Below, piece by piece: positions 8,471-15,869 of a stretch of 21,839 bases of DNA (its first letter is position 1; each line of letters starts with the position of its first letter). Made by a program: the position numbers and the translations under genes. The DNA is taken from contig CAAETU010000025.1 of the NCBI GenBank assembly GCA_900759045.1, forward strand, positions 1-21,839. Direction: 5' to 3'. The notes beneath the pieces were generated by a model. The model did not search any database, was not told where the DNA came from, and worked only from the letters and a program-made list of their open reading frames with translations. Origin of the DNA: an uncultured Collinsella sp. Lineage in GTDB: Bacteria; Actinomycetota; Coriobacteriia; Coriobacteriales; Coriobacteriaceae.

Positions 8471-9028
8471 CTATGAACGCCGCTCTCTCACATGCGCGCG
8501 GGTATGCTTGCCCGCAGGCTCGTCGGGAACCATCCGATCGAGCACTATCGACGCCGCGACCAGCAGCGCCAGAACGGCCACCACAACAAGCAAACCGGGC
8601 ATCGTCGTGCAATATGCGTTAACGAAGCCCAGGTAAGGGACACAAAAAGAAACGACGCCGATCACGCGTGAAAAAGGCGTCTGCTCGGCGTCGTGCATGA
8701 TGCTTCCATCTGCATTTTTGTTTGCGATTCCCTGCGTGCTGATCGTCTGCGCCACAGGGTCGACCTCGTACACCTGGTGGGTCACTACGGCGCCGTCCGA
8801 TCGGTAAAAAGTTGCATTGTCGCCCACGGCAATATCCGATGGCTCAACCTGGCGAACAAACACCATGGAGCCAACGGGAAGCTTGGGCTCCATAGAGCCC
8901 GAAAGCACTGCAAAAGGCGTGTATCCAAATGCGCGGGGAGCAAAAGAAACCACGGCAAGGGCTATGACAAGCGCAAGCGCCAGACTGCTAAGAAGTGCAA
9001 TAAAACGTTTGAGTCCGCGAGTCATCAA
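8471..9028 (-). CDS. sipW: Signal peptidase I, SipW/ER type
   Basis: 185 residues. An N-terminal membrane segment (about 9-31) is followed by VLSGSMEPKLPVGSM, with catalytic Ser45. VVTHQV places His84 where bacterial-type enzymes have Lys, which is the Ser/His signature of the ER/SipW subgroup. GIANKNADG (about 100-108) matches the conserved GD/NAN...D box, and a second membrane segment spans about 142-165. It cleaves signal peptides at the outer face of the membrane. As first gene of the operon, ahead of three SipW-type substrates, it is almost certainly dedicated to them. ATG 9028 is used; the next codon is also ATG. No strong SD is seen. The symbol is by type; orthology to Bacillus sipW is not proven. 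Confidence 0.9.
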   Translation of the reverse strand: MMTRGLKRFIALLSSLALALVIALAVVSFAPRAFGYTPFAVLSGSMEPKLPVGSMVFVRQVEPSDIAVGDNATFYRSDGAVVTHQVYEVDPVAQTISTQGIANKNADGSIMHDAEQTPFSRVIGVVSFCVPYLGFVNAYCTTMPGLLVVVAVLALLVAASIVLDRMVPDEPAGKHTRAHVRERRS

Positions 9029-9155
9029 AACGATTAATCCATCCCCATCGAGGCCTTATTCGATCCCCTGAAGGGGCAGTCGCTTTCCTCGGGCACCGCA
9101 AGGCACTAAAAAGTGAGTTCGAAAAAAGCCAATTTGAATTCTTTTCGTAACAAAA

Positions 9156-9184
9156 ACGTTAGCGATGTCCTGCATTTTTATCAA
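9156..9184 (-). promoter_or_regulatory. Candidate promoter of the SipW-type operon
   Basis: In the minus direction TTGATA (9179-9184) and TAACGT (9156-9161) are separated by 17 bases. This is about 130 bases upstream of the signal peptidase start, in AT-rich DNA. The -35 is good and the -10 weak. Confidence 0.4.
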
Positions 9185-9268
9185 GCTCTCAGCGCCAAAC
9201 ACTACCAATTTAGGCGTAAGCGGTCATTTATCCCCATACCGGACTGCCATATCCAATATCTACTACTA

Positions 9269-9306
9269 ACCCCCTACGCATCTTCTTCATAGGGGGTCTG
9301 TTTTTT
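9269..9306 (+). terminator. Rho-independent terminator on plus, with no clear gene before it
   Basis: ACCCCCTA (9269-9276) pairs with TAGGGGGT (9290-9297), then CTGTTTTTT. A 34-codon plus-strand frame (ATG 9165) stops at 9267-9269, right at the hairpin, but has no SD. A small RNA or an antisense transcript is possible. Confidence 0.7.
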
Positions 9307-9427
9307 GAATATCTAAAAGAATGCGCCCTCCCCCCCGACATTAAAACATACTGCCCTATGTCTTATTTATTTTTAACCCCCCTGCGGGTTTAAGGCAGCC
9401 CATTGTAGTTCGCAGCCCATACCTTCT

Positions 9428-9718
9428 GGAAGGCGTGTCCCAATCTTCAGGTCCGGAGTGGGATGCGGTTTCCGCTTGTGACACCGATGGGAAAGCGCGT
9501 CCCACTCCGATCACAAATTCCGGGTCACATTTTCCGCCAAGGCTTCAACCGGAAACCGTGTCCCATTTCTCAGCCGAATACTGGGATGCATTTTCCACTG
9601 AGCCCCTCAACCGGAAAGTGCATCCCATTCCAAGCCTTGATTCCGGGACATACTTTCCAAGACCCCGCCCATTCGGAAAGCCCGTCCCGCTCTGAATACA
9701 TCCGGACATGGAATATCC
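9428..9718. repeat. Array of alternating inverted 14-bp motifs at ~31-bp spacing
   Basis: Forward motifs GGGAYRNRYTTTCC begin at 9460, 9522 (diverged), 9583 and 9645. The reverse complement (GGAAANNNNNTCCC) begins at 9490, 9551, 9613 and 9675, with a further reverse unit at 9428 and a degenerate forward one near 9705. Same-orientation spacing is 61-62 bp and neighbour spacing 29-32 bp. Each forward/reverse pair can form a hairpin with a stem of about 14-20 bp. The 62-base period is not a multiple of three, so it is not a coding repeat. The function is unknown: an array of protein-binding sites three helical turns apart, or a series of RNA hairpins. Confidence 0.85.
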
Positions 9719-9747
9719 GCTTATAAGGCCTTCCATCAATAAAGGGG

Positions 9748-9895
9748 CGCCCGCCCGGCGGCGGAATATAAGGTTTATCGCGAGTTCCGCACGAGCCGGA
9801 GAGCACTTAATGTGCTCTCCGTGCGAGCAGGACTGTAGAGTAGGAAACCTTATATTCCGCCGCCGGGCGGGCGAAACATTTAGAAGATGGACCTA
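9748..9895. repeat. Structured intergenic repeat, copy B
   Basis: A perfect 29-bp outer stem (9748-9776 with 9845-9873) encloses ATCGCGAGTTCCGCACG, an inner 9-bp hairpin (GGAGAGCAC-TTAAT-GTGCTCTCC), and AGGACTGTAGAGTAGG. The 3' flank ends in TTTAGAAGATGGACCTA (9879-9895), identical to copy A, and 9893-9895 is the TAG stop of the minus-strand membrane protein gene. Unlike copy A, the left arm extends into CGCCCGCCCGGCGGCGG, mirroring the right flank. Stem sequences differ from copy A with pairing kept, which points to selection on a folded form. Confidence 0.85.
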
Positions 9896-10612
9896 GCACT
9901 CCTTCTTCATGGCGCTGTAGCCAATCAGCACGGTCCACACGTACGCGCAGGTCTTGGGGATCATGAGCATGCCGATAGCCGGGACAACCTCGGCCCACAG
10001 GACCACGGGAATGTAGAAGCCAAAGCTCAGCACAATGGTGAGCCACATCCAGCGGAAGGCTTCGTCGTTATCTTCCCTGGCACTGCGGTAAAACAGCACG
10101 ATGACCATAAGGCCCATGATGGCAAACGGGATGTTGCGCAGGATACCCCATGCAAGCGGGGTCTGGTTGGTGAGCCACTGGTTTTGCGGCAGCATGCACA
10201 GCGCGACACGCATGACGGCCAGGGCAAAGATCGCCACGGTCGTTCCGACGTGGTTCTTCACCTGGTAGCGCTCGCGCCACACGTAGTAGAGCAGTACGTA
10301 GAAGATGGTCATGGTAATCGAGGTAATCCACTTGCCCAGGCCCAGCTGCACGGCATAAGCGTCAAAGCCGGTCGTGCAGAGCGCCAGCGCGCGGGGGACC
10401 AGGTGGAACGAATCACCGGCGCCCAAAACGACCGCCATCCAGCCAAACAGCTGGAACTGACGGTTGCCCTTGCTGCCGCGAATCATGCGAATGCCGAGGG
10501 TAATGACCGTCACCAGATAGACGATGTCGAATAGCGTTTCGAATAAAGCACGCATATATACGTCTCCCTTAATGAATGGTTGCAAACGAACGGTTTTGGT
10601 TCTTGGTGCCAC
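9893..10612 (-). CDS. Multi-pass membrane protein of unknown function, TetR-regulated
   Basis: 239 residues with about six to seven membrane segments: LFDIVYLVTVITLGI, FGWMAVVLGAGDSF, WITSITMTIFYVLLYYV, TVAIFALAVMRVALC, FAIMGLMVIVLFY, and two near the C-terminus. A second possible domain was not seen and no transporter motif was recognised. The GTG start at 10612 has an ideal SD (AAGGAGG, 6-base spacing). An in-frame ATG at 10555 (GGGAG, 8 bases) would remove 19 basic residues and begin MRALFETLF, also plausible. The operator at 10629-10643 matches the one before the tetR gene upstream, so the regulator at 10681-11238 probably represses this gene; it may be the regulator's efflux or membrane-stress target. 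The stop codon is inside repeat B. Confidence 0.75.
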   Translation of the reverse strand: MAPRTKTVRLQPFIKGDVYMRALFETLFDIVYLVTVITLGIRMIRGSKGNRQFQLFGWMAVVLGAGDSFHLVPRALALCTTGFDAYAVQLGLGKWITSITMTIFYVLLYYVWRERYQVKNHVGTTVAIFALAVMRVALCMLPQNQWLTNQTPLAWGILRNIPFAIMGLMVIVLFYRSAREDNDEAFRWMWLTIVLSFGFYIPVVLWAEVVPAIGMLMIPKTCAYVWTVLIGYSAMKKEC

Positions 10613-10628
10613 GCACCACCTCCTTAAC

Positions 10629-10643
10629 GTGAACGCTGTTCAC
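10629..10643. promoter_or_regulatory. TetR operator (site 1)
   Basis: GTGAAC-GCT-GTTCAC is a perfect inverted repeat just upstream of the membrane protein gene. It shares TGAAC-N3-GTTCA with the site at 11255-11267, and each site lies 17 bases from a start codon. Confidence 0.75.
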
Positions 10644-10654
10644 TTTCTAACCAT

Positions 10655-10678
10655 AAAAATCCCCGCCTTGCGCGGGGC
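10655..10678 (-). terminator. Terminator of the tetR gene
   Basis: In the minus direction CCCCGC-GCAAG-GCGGGG is followed by ATTTTTATGG, three bases after the tetR stop codon. Confidence 0.8.
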
Positions 10679-10680
10679 CG

Positions 10681-11238
10681 TTAGTAGAGGGTTCGGCGCG
10701 TAATCTCGAGCGCGGCACTCGGATCAAAGTCTTGCCGGATCACGGCAGAGAGCATGAGCGAGAATAGGACCTCGGCAAATTGCTCGGCCGAGAACTGCTC
10801 CGTAAAGGCGCCCTCGCGCACTTGCGGGTCGCGCTCGAGCACCATACAGAGCTGGTCGAGAATATGCTGCCAGGCATGGTGCATGCGGCGTTTGCCGTCC
10901 GCAGTGTCTTGCTGAATAAAACTCAGCGAATGGTGCGTAAAGAAACCCGGATACGTTTGACAGCCGTACTCCATCTGGCGATACATCCAGCGAATGCACG
11001 CGAGCGTGTCGTCCAGAACGGTTTCATCATCGGGGTGATGGAAAATGTCGCCCCAGACGCTTGCCACGGTCGCACCCACCAACGCTGTCTTAGAATCAAA
11101 GTAGTTGTAGATGCATCCGACCGACACGCCGCATGCCGCGGCAACCGAGCGAATATTGACGCCGGTCCAACCGTTTTCCTGGATGAGCTTACGGCTCGTC
11201 TTCAGGATTTCCTCCTTAGACGTCGCTGCGTTATTCAT
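10681..11238 (-). CDS. TetR/AcrR-family transcriptional regulator (autoregulated)
   Basis: 185 residues from ATG 11238, chosen because GGAGG lies 7 bases upstream; ten further in-frame upstream codons overlap the operator. Residues about 7-55 are a classic TetR helix-turn-helix: KEEILKTSRKLIQENGWTGVNIRSVAAACGVSVGCIYNYFDSK, split here at its recognisable parts (KEEIL, TGVNIRSVAAACGVS, GCIYNYFDSK). The C-terminal ligand/dimer domain is not assignable to a ligand. A palindrome between the -10 and the start implies autorepression, and a second copy before the downstream membrane protein gene implies that gene is also a target. Followed by its own terminator. Confidence 0.9.
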   Translation of the reverse strand: MNNAATSKEEILKTSRKLIQENGWTGVNIRSVAAACGVSVGCIYNYFDSKTALVGATVASVWGDIFHHPDDETVLDDTLACIRWMYRQMEYGCQTYPGFFTHHSLSFIQQDTADGKRRMHHAWQHILDQLCMVLERDPQVREGAFTEQFSAEQFAEVLFSLMLSAVIRQDFDPSAALEITRRTLY

Positions 11239-11254
11239 GCTTTCGCCTCCAATG

Positions 11255-11294
11255 TGAACATTGTTCATTTTTCCACAGCGCGGTCGCTTGTCAA
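11255..11294 (-). promoter_or_regulatory. tetR promoter with overlapping operator (site 2)
   Basis: In the minus direction TTGACA (11289-11294) and AAAAAT (11267-11272) are 16 bases apart. The perfect palindrome TGAACA-A-TGTTCA (11255-11267) sits right after the -10, over the likely transcription start, an ideal repressor position. Confidence 0.75.
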
Positions 11295-11320
11295 GAAAAA
11301 AGCCTCGAGGATTTCGAGGC
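11295..11320 (-). terminator. Terminator of the flavodoxin-like gene
   Basis: In the minus direction GCCTCGA-AATCC-TCGAGGC is followed by TTTTTTCTT, about 40 bases after the stop codon and right before the tetR -35. Confidence 0.85.
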
Positions 11321-11361
11321 TTTCACTCCTGTATTATTTCGCACGCACGACGGCGGTAGGT

Positions 11362-11913
11362 CTACTCGCCCAGCACGGCCTTCTTGGCGGCTGCAGCCAT
11401 GTTGTCCAGATCTTCCTTGGTGGGGTGATCCTTTGCGGCGACCCAGTTATCGAGCAGCAACTTAGCGCGGGCGTTGTCGGGATCTTGCTCGAGCATGGCC
11501 TCGTAGCGCTGCTTGACCGCAGGACCCATCTTACCCTGGCACATCGCCCAGCCTACAAGCTCGGCATCATTGGCCAAATTGGAGGTCACGCGATCGATAA
11601 TCTGCCCAAAGTACTCCTCGCTGGCCCCAAAGCCGCAGGTGCCAAACAGGAACACGCGCTTGCCGTGCAAGGCGGAGAGCAACGCCGCGACCGAAGGCGT
11701 GCACGCGCCCTTGTCGCACCAAAAACCGACGAGCACCGTGTCGGCCGCGCAGGCGCCCTGCGCCTCGAGCGCAACCTGATCTGCATCCGCATCGTCGCTC
11801 AACGCCGCGGCATGGACAAACTCAACGCCCGCAGCCTGCAGAGCGCGCTTGATCGCGCCCGAAACCATCCTGGTATTACCGCTCTTGCTGTTAACCACCA
11901 AAGAGCACGTCAT
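11362..11913 (-). CDS. Flavodoxin-family protein
   Basis: 183 residues from ATG 11913 (GAGG 10 bases upstream); GTG at 11919 is an alternative. The N-terminus SLVVNSKSGNTRMV is the flavodoxin phosphate-binding loop (S/T-x-S/T-G-N-T) for FMN, after the first beta strand. DTVLVGFWCDKGACTPSV and KRVFLFGTCGFGA are the second and third FMN-contact regions of a doubly wound alpha/beta flavodoxin. The C-terminal 60 residues (KMGPAVKQRYEAMLEQDPDNARAKLL split at KMGP and DPDNARAK) form a helical extension that resembles the family sometimes named flavodoxin_3. It likely carries or transfers electrons; the partner is unknown. The gene follows the ABC exporter pair on the same strand but has its own promoter-like region with the shared 14-nt motif. 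Confidence 0.85.
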   Translation of the reverse strand: MTCSLVVNSKSGNTRMVSGAIKRALQAAGVEFVHAAALSDDADADQVALEAQGACAADTVLVGFWCDKGACTPSVAALLSALHGKRVFLFGTCGFGASEEYFGQIIDRVTSNLANDAELVGWAMCQGKMGPAVKQRYEAMLEQDPDNARAKLLLDNWVAAKDHPTKEDLDNMAAAAKKAVLGE

Positions 11914-11972
11914 AGTCACGTTGCCTCGTTTCCCCCAAAACTAAAGCCACTAATGCAATTTATTAGATGAAT

Positions 11973-12000
11973 ATCTTAGTACTTACGTGACAGATGTAAA
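11973..12000 (-). promoter_or_regulatory. Flavodoxin-gene promoter with shared 14-nt motif
   Basis: In the minus direction TTTACA (11995-12000) and TAAGAT (11973-11978) are 16 bases apart. CGTGACAGATGTAA on plus (11986-11999) covers the -35 and spacer and matches 13 of 14 bases upstream of the ABC exporter genes. Confidence 0.5.
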
Positions 12001-12040
12001 CCACCGTCTGTCGATTGATTCATTTGCCCCACGGCCGTGC

Positions 12041-13900
12041 TCACTGGGCAAACTGGCTGCAGTAGAGCTCGGCGTAGAAGCCGCCTGCCGCCAGCAGCTC
12101 GTCGTGCGTGCCGCGCTCGACAATCTCGCCGTCGCGCATGACCAGAATGCAGTCGGCGTTGCGAATCGTCGACAGGCGGTGCGCCACCACAAAGCTTGTG
12201 CGGCCGGCCATGAGCTCGTCGAATGCCGCCTGCACCTGCAGCTCGGTGCGGGTGTCGATACTCGAGGTCGCCTCGTCCAGCAGCAGGATAGCCGGATCGG
12301 TGAGCATAACGCGCGCGATGCACAGCAGCTGCTTTTGACCCTGGCTAAACGTGCCGCCGTCCTCGCCGATGACCGTATCGTAGCCTTTCGGCAGCTGCAC
12401 GATAAACTTGTGCGCGTGCGCGCGCTTGGCGGCTTCGATAACCTGCTCGCGCGTGGCGTCGGGACAGCCGTAGGCAATGTTCTGGGCCACCGTGCCCTCG
12501 AACAGCCAGGTGTCCTGCAGCACCATGCCAAAGGCACGGCGCAGGCTCGAGCGCGTGTAGTCGCGCGAAGCCTTGCCATCGACCGCGATGCGGCCGGCAT
12601 CGATATCGTAAAAGCGCAGCAGCAGGTTGATGAGCGTCGTCTTGCCGCAGCCCGTGGGGCCGACCAGGGCAATGCGCATGCCGGGCTTGGCCTCGATGCA
12701 GATATCTTGCAGCAGCTTGCGGTCGGGCACATAGCTAAAGTCCACGTGTTCAAAGGTCACCTCGCCCTGCGGGGCGGCAAGTTCCCCGGCATCCGACGCG
12801 TCGGGCTCCTGCTCGCGCGCATCGAGCAGCGCGAACATGCGGCGCGCCGAGGCATACGCCGTCTGGATCTGCGTAATGACGTTGGTAACCTCGTTGAACG
12901 GCTTGGTGTACTGGTTGGCGTAGGACAGGAAAATCTGCACGCCGCCCACCGTAAGCGCCGCCGGCACGCCCGTGATCACGCCCACGCAGCCAATCACAGC
13001 GACCGCGGCGTAGATGATGTTGTTGATAAAGCGCGTACCGGGGTTAGAGAGCGAACCCATAAACTGCGCGCGTTCACCTGCCGTATAGAGCTCAGCGTTA
13101 AGGGCATCAAAGCGCTGTTGAGCTTGCGGGCCGTAGGCGAAGGCGTCCACCAGCTTTTGCTCGCCCACATACTCCTCGATATGACCGCCCAGCTGACCCT
13201 GAATACGCTGCTGGGCCGTAAAGCTCTTGTTGGAAAGCTTGGCGATGGCGCCGGCTGCAAAAATGGAAAGCGGCGTGACGAGCACCACCACGAGCGTCAT
13301 GGTCAGGTTAATGGAGAGCATAAACGCGAGCGTGCCCACAATGGTGATAACGCCGGTGAAGAGCTGCGTGAAGCCCTGCAGCAGACCGTCGCCCACTTGG
13401 TCAACATCGTTGACCACGCGGCTCATAAGGTCGCCGTGGGCGTGGCTGTCGATAAAGCTGAGCGGCATGCGGCTGAGCTTGTCGCTCGCCTCCACGCGCA
13501 TGTCGCGCACCGTCTCGTAGGACAGGCGGTTGACGCAATAGCCCTGCAGCCACTGGAAGGCCGCGGCACCTACCACGACGAGCGCGAGTTTGGTGACAAG
13601 CGGCAGCAGCGCGTCAAAGTTCACCTGACCGGCAGCAATGATCAGGTCGATGCCCTCGCCGATGAGAATAGGTGTGTAGAGCTGCAAAATCACGGAGATA
13701 GCGGCACTCACGAACGACGCCGTAAACGAAATGCGATGCGGACGGACGTAGCCCAGCAGGCGGCGAGTTACCGCGCCTACGGGGTAACGCTCGGGATCGC
13801 CGGGCTGGCGCGGGCCGTCGCCCAGGTCGTTAAGGTTATCGTTGCCGGACACGTTGGCCGTCATCGTGGCGACCGAACCGGAAGAAGTATACGGATTCAT
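12041..13900 (-). CDS. ABC exporter half-transporter, catalytic partner
   Basis: 619 residues. An N-terminal transmembrane domain of six helices (about 45-345) is followed by a nucleotide-binding domain with Walker A GPTGCGKTT (414-422), Walker B LLLDE (Asp542, catalytic Glu543) and switch His574 in VVAHRLST. The signature is FSQGQ (518-522) rather than LSGGQ. The start ATG directly follows the partner gene's TAA with no gap, and a G-rich SD lies in the partner's last codons, so translation is coupled. In heterodimeric exporters one complete ATP site forms from one subunit's Walker/His motifs and the other's intact signature, and that is what this pair shows. Substrate unknown; multidrug or lipid export is typical of the family. 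Confidence 0.92.
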   Translation of the reverse strand: MNPYTSSGSVATMTANVSGNDNLNDLGDGPRQPGDPERYPVGAVTRRLLGYVRPHRISFTASFVSAAISVILQLYTPILIGEGIDLIIAAGQVNFDALLPLVTKLALVVVGAAAFQWLQGYCVNRLSYETVRDMRVEASDKLSRMPLSFIDSHAHGDLMSRVVNDVDQVGDGLLQGFTQLFTGVITIVGTLAFMLSINLTMTLVVVLVTPLSIFAAGAIAKLSNKSFTAQQRIQGQLGGHIEEYVGEQKLVDAFAYGPQAQQRFDALNAELYTAGERAQFMGSLSNPGTRFINNIIYAAVAVIGCVGVITGVPAALTVGGVQIFLSYANQYTKPFNEVTNVITQIQTAYASARRMFALLDAREQEPDASDAGELAAPQGEVTFEHVDFSYVPDRKLLQDICIEAKPGMRIALVGPTGCGKTTLINLLLRFYDIDAGRIAVDGKASRDYTRSSLRRAFGMVLQDTWLFEGTVAQNIAYGCPDATREQVIEAAKRAHAHKFIVQLPKGYDTVIGEDGGTFSQGQKQLLCIARVMLTDPAILLLDEATSSIDTRTELQVQAAFDELMAGRTSFVVAHRLSTIRNADCILVMRDGEIVERGTHDELLAAGGFYAELYCSQFAQ

Positions 13901-15790
13901 TTAGCAGCCCCCCTTTGCGCAAGTGGATGCCGGGGCAGCCGGGGCGCCTGGGACGGGCGCGGGGCTTGGGGCGGACGCGGGCGCCGCACTCCCCTGCTGG
14001 CCCTCGAGCTCCTCGCGGCGCAGCTGCGACTGGCAAATCTCGCGATAGAGCTGGCAGGTCGCGTACAGCTCATCGTGCGTGCCCAGGCCCGCAACCGAGC
14101 CGTGGTCGAGTACGCAGATCATGTCGGCGTCGCGCACGGTCGAGACGCGCTGGCTTACGATCACGGTTGTCATGGGGATGCCCCTCGAAAACACCGGAGC
14201 TCTTCCTGCGAGTTCGCGCACGGCACGGCGCAGAGCCGCATCCGTCTTTACGTCGAGCGCCGATGCCGAATCGTCCATAACGAGAATCTGCGGGTATTCC
14301 ACCAGAGCACGCGCGATTGTCAGGCGCTGACGTTGTCCGCCGCTAAAATTTTTGCCGCCTGCCTCGACGGGAGCATCGAGGGCGTCCGGCAGGTTCCGTA
14401 CAAAATCGTCCGCCTGGGCCGTCTCGAGCGCATCCCAAAGCACATCATCCATAAAGCACATCCTTTGACGCCATGCCAGATTGGAGCGAATCGTTCCGCT
14501 CATGAGACTCGCCCGCTGGGGGACCATGCCGATAACCTCCCTCAGCTGGTCGAGATTCCACGCGCGCACGTCGCGGCCGAAAACGCGAACCGTTCCCGTC
14601 GAGGCATCGTACAGGCGCGGAATCAGCGAAACGAGCGTCGATTTTCCCGAACCCGTGCCACCGATAATGCCGAGCGTTCCGCCCACAGAAACAGAAAACG
14701 ACACGTTGTCAACGGCGTTAACGGCTCCGGCGCCAAACGAAAAGCTCACATGGTCAAAGCTCAGCGCGGGGACTGGAGCCGAGCCGCCCGCCAGGTCGCT
14801 CGGCTCGGGCAGTGCGACCGGCTCGTTGTTCTCGTCGGTGATGCTCGGCTCGCAGTTGAGCACCTCGTTGATACGCGACGCGCTCGCGCTCGCCTTGGTA
14901 AAGACCACGACCAGGTTGGCGACATACACGATGGAGGTCAGGGTCTGCGTCATGTAGTTGACGAACGCCATGACCTGGCCCCGCGTGAGCTCGCCCACGT
15001 TGACCTGGATGCCGCCCACCCACAGGATGGCGCAAACGCCCAGGTTCATCACCAAAAACGTGACGGGGTTGAGGATCGATGAGAGCTTGCCCACCGCGAT
15101 TGCGACACGCGCCTGATCATCGGCCGCCTGGGCAAAACGCTCACGTTCGTGACCCTCGCGCACAAACGCCCGGACCACGCGGGCGCCCGAAAGCCCCTCG
15201 CGGCAAATAAGCGCGATGCGGTCGAGCTTTGCCTGCAGCTGCTTGTAGTACGGGATGCAGCGCGCCATGACAAACCAAAACACCAGGCCGATGGCGGGCG
15301 TGCAAATCAAAAAGATCATGCCGAGCTTAAGGTCGATGGCAAGGGCCGCGACCATGGAGCCCACCGCTAAGAAGGGCCAGCGGATGAGCATGCGCACACC
15401 CAGCGCCACGGCGAGCTGCACCTGGTTGACGTCGCTGGTAATGCGCGTGATGAGCGACGGCGTACCAAAGCGATCGAGCTCAGCATAGCTCAGCTTGTTG
15501 ATGTGCTGGTAGAGTGCGCCGCGAATGTCAGTACCCATGCCCTGCGAGGTGAGCGCCGCCATCTTTTGGCAGACGAGCGTAAACGAGATGCCAATCACGG
15601 CCATGGCGGCGAGCACCATGCCGTAGTGGATAACGGCGTTCACGTCGTGCGAGCCAATGCCCTTATCGATCATCTGGGCAATCACCAGCGGCGTCAGCAG
15701 GTCAAAGATCACTTCGATCAGCTTGCACGCAGGACCAATCACCATATACCGACGAAACTTACCGCCAAAACGCCTGAGCAGCTCAATCAT
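13901..15790 (-). CDS. ABC exporter half-transporter, degenerate-site partner
   Basis: 629 residues from ATG 15790 (AGGGAG 9 bases upstream); an earlier TTG at 15823 is less likely. Six-helix membrane domain, then Walker A GGTGSGKST (377-385), intact signature FSGGQ (482-486), Walker B ending in MDDS with Asp507 in place of the catalytic Glu, and Gln547 in place of the switch His (VSQRVST). These changes mark the non-hydrolysing site of a heterodimer, complementary to the partner at 12041-13900. The last ~30 residues are Ala/Pro/Ser-rich (PAPVPGAPAAP) and end in CAKGGC, an odd tail outside the usual fold. First gene of a two-gene unit. Family: TM287/288, LmrCD and BmrCD-like; substrate unknown. 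Confidence 0.92.
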   Translation of the reverse strand: MIELLRRFGGKFRRYMVIGPACKLIEVIFDLLTPLVIAQMIDKGIGSHDVNAVIHYGMVLAAMAVIGISFTLVCQKMAALTSQGMGTDIRGALYQHINKLSYAELDRFGTPSLITRITSDVNQVQLAVALGVRMLIRWPFLAVGSMVAALAIDLKLGMIFLICTPAIGLVFWFVMARCIPYYKQLQAKLDRIALICREGLSGARVVRAFVREGHERERFAQAADDQARVAIAVGKLSSILNPVTFLVMNLGVCAILWVGGIQVNVGELTRGQVMAFVNYMTQTLTSIVYVANLVVVFTKASASASRINEVLNCEPSITDENNEPVALPEPSDLAGGSAPVPALSFDHVSFSFGAGAVNAVDNVSFSVSVGGTLGIIGGTGSGKSTLVSLIPRLYDASTGTVRVFGRDVRAWNLDQLREVIGMVPQRASLMSGTIRSNLAWRQRMCFMDDVLWDALETAQADDFVRNLPDALDAPVEAGGKNFSGGQRQRLTIARALVEYPQILVMDDSASALDVKTDAALRRAVRELAGRAPVFSRGIPMTTVIVSQRVSTVRDADMICVLDHGSVAGLGTHDELYATCQLYREICQSQLRREELEGQQGSAAPASAPSPAPVPGAPAAPASTCAKGGC

Positions 15791-15869
15791 GTATAGGCGC
15801 TCCCTATCATCATCTCTCTTCAATCTGATTCATGATAGTACGGCGAGCCTTGGAAATACGTAAGCAACT

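Larger units (their letters stand above)
9029..9892. other. 864-bp intergenic region upstream of the SipW-type operon
   Basis: No convincing gene. It holds a candidate minus promoter (9156-9184), a plus-strand terminator (9269-9306), a run of seven C near 9330-9336, the alternating inverted-motif array (9428-9718) and repeat B (9748-9895). The stretch 9100-9390 is clearly AT-richer than the flanking genes. Confidence 0.7.

Noticed and set aside
9428..9718. CRISPR array
   Set aside because: Units alternate in orientation, are degenerate, are too short, and have no cas genes nearby.
9435..9726. Small proteins encoded by the motif array
   Set aside because: Several short frames exist on both strands, but the 62-base period shifts frame and no SD is present.
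11987..15082. Long plus-strand open frame (1031 codons) opposite the ABC exporter genes
   Set aside because: Covers two clear ABC transporter genes in antisense; the composition reflects the GC-rich third positions of the real genes.
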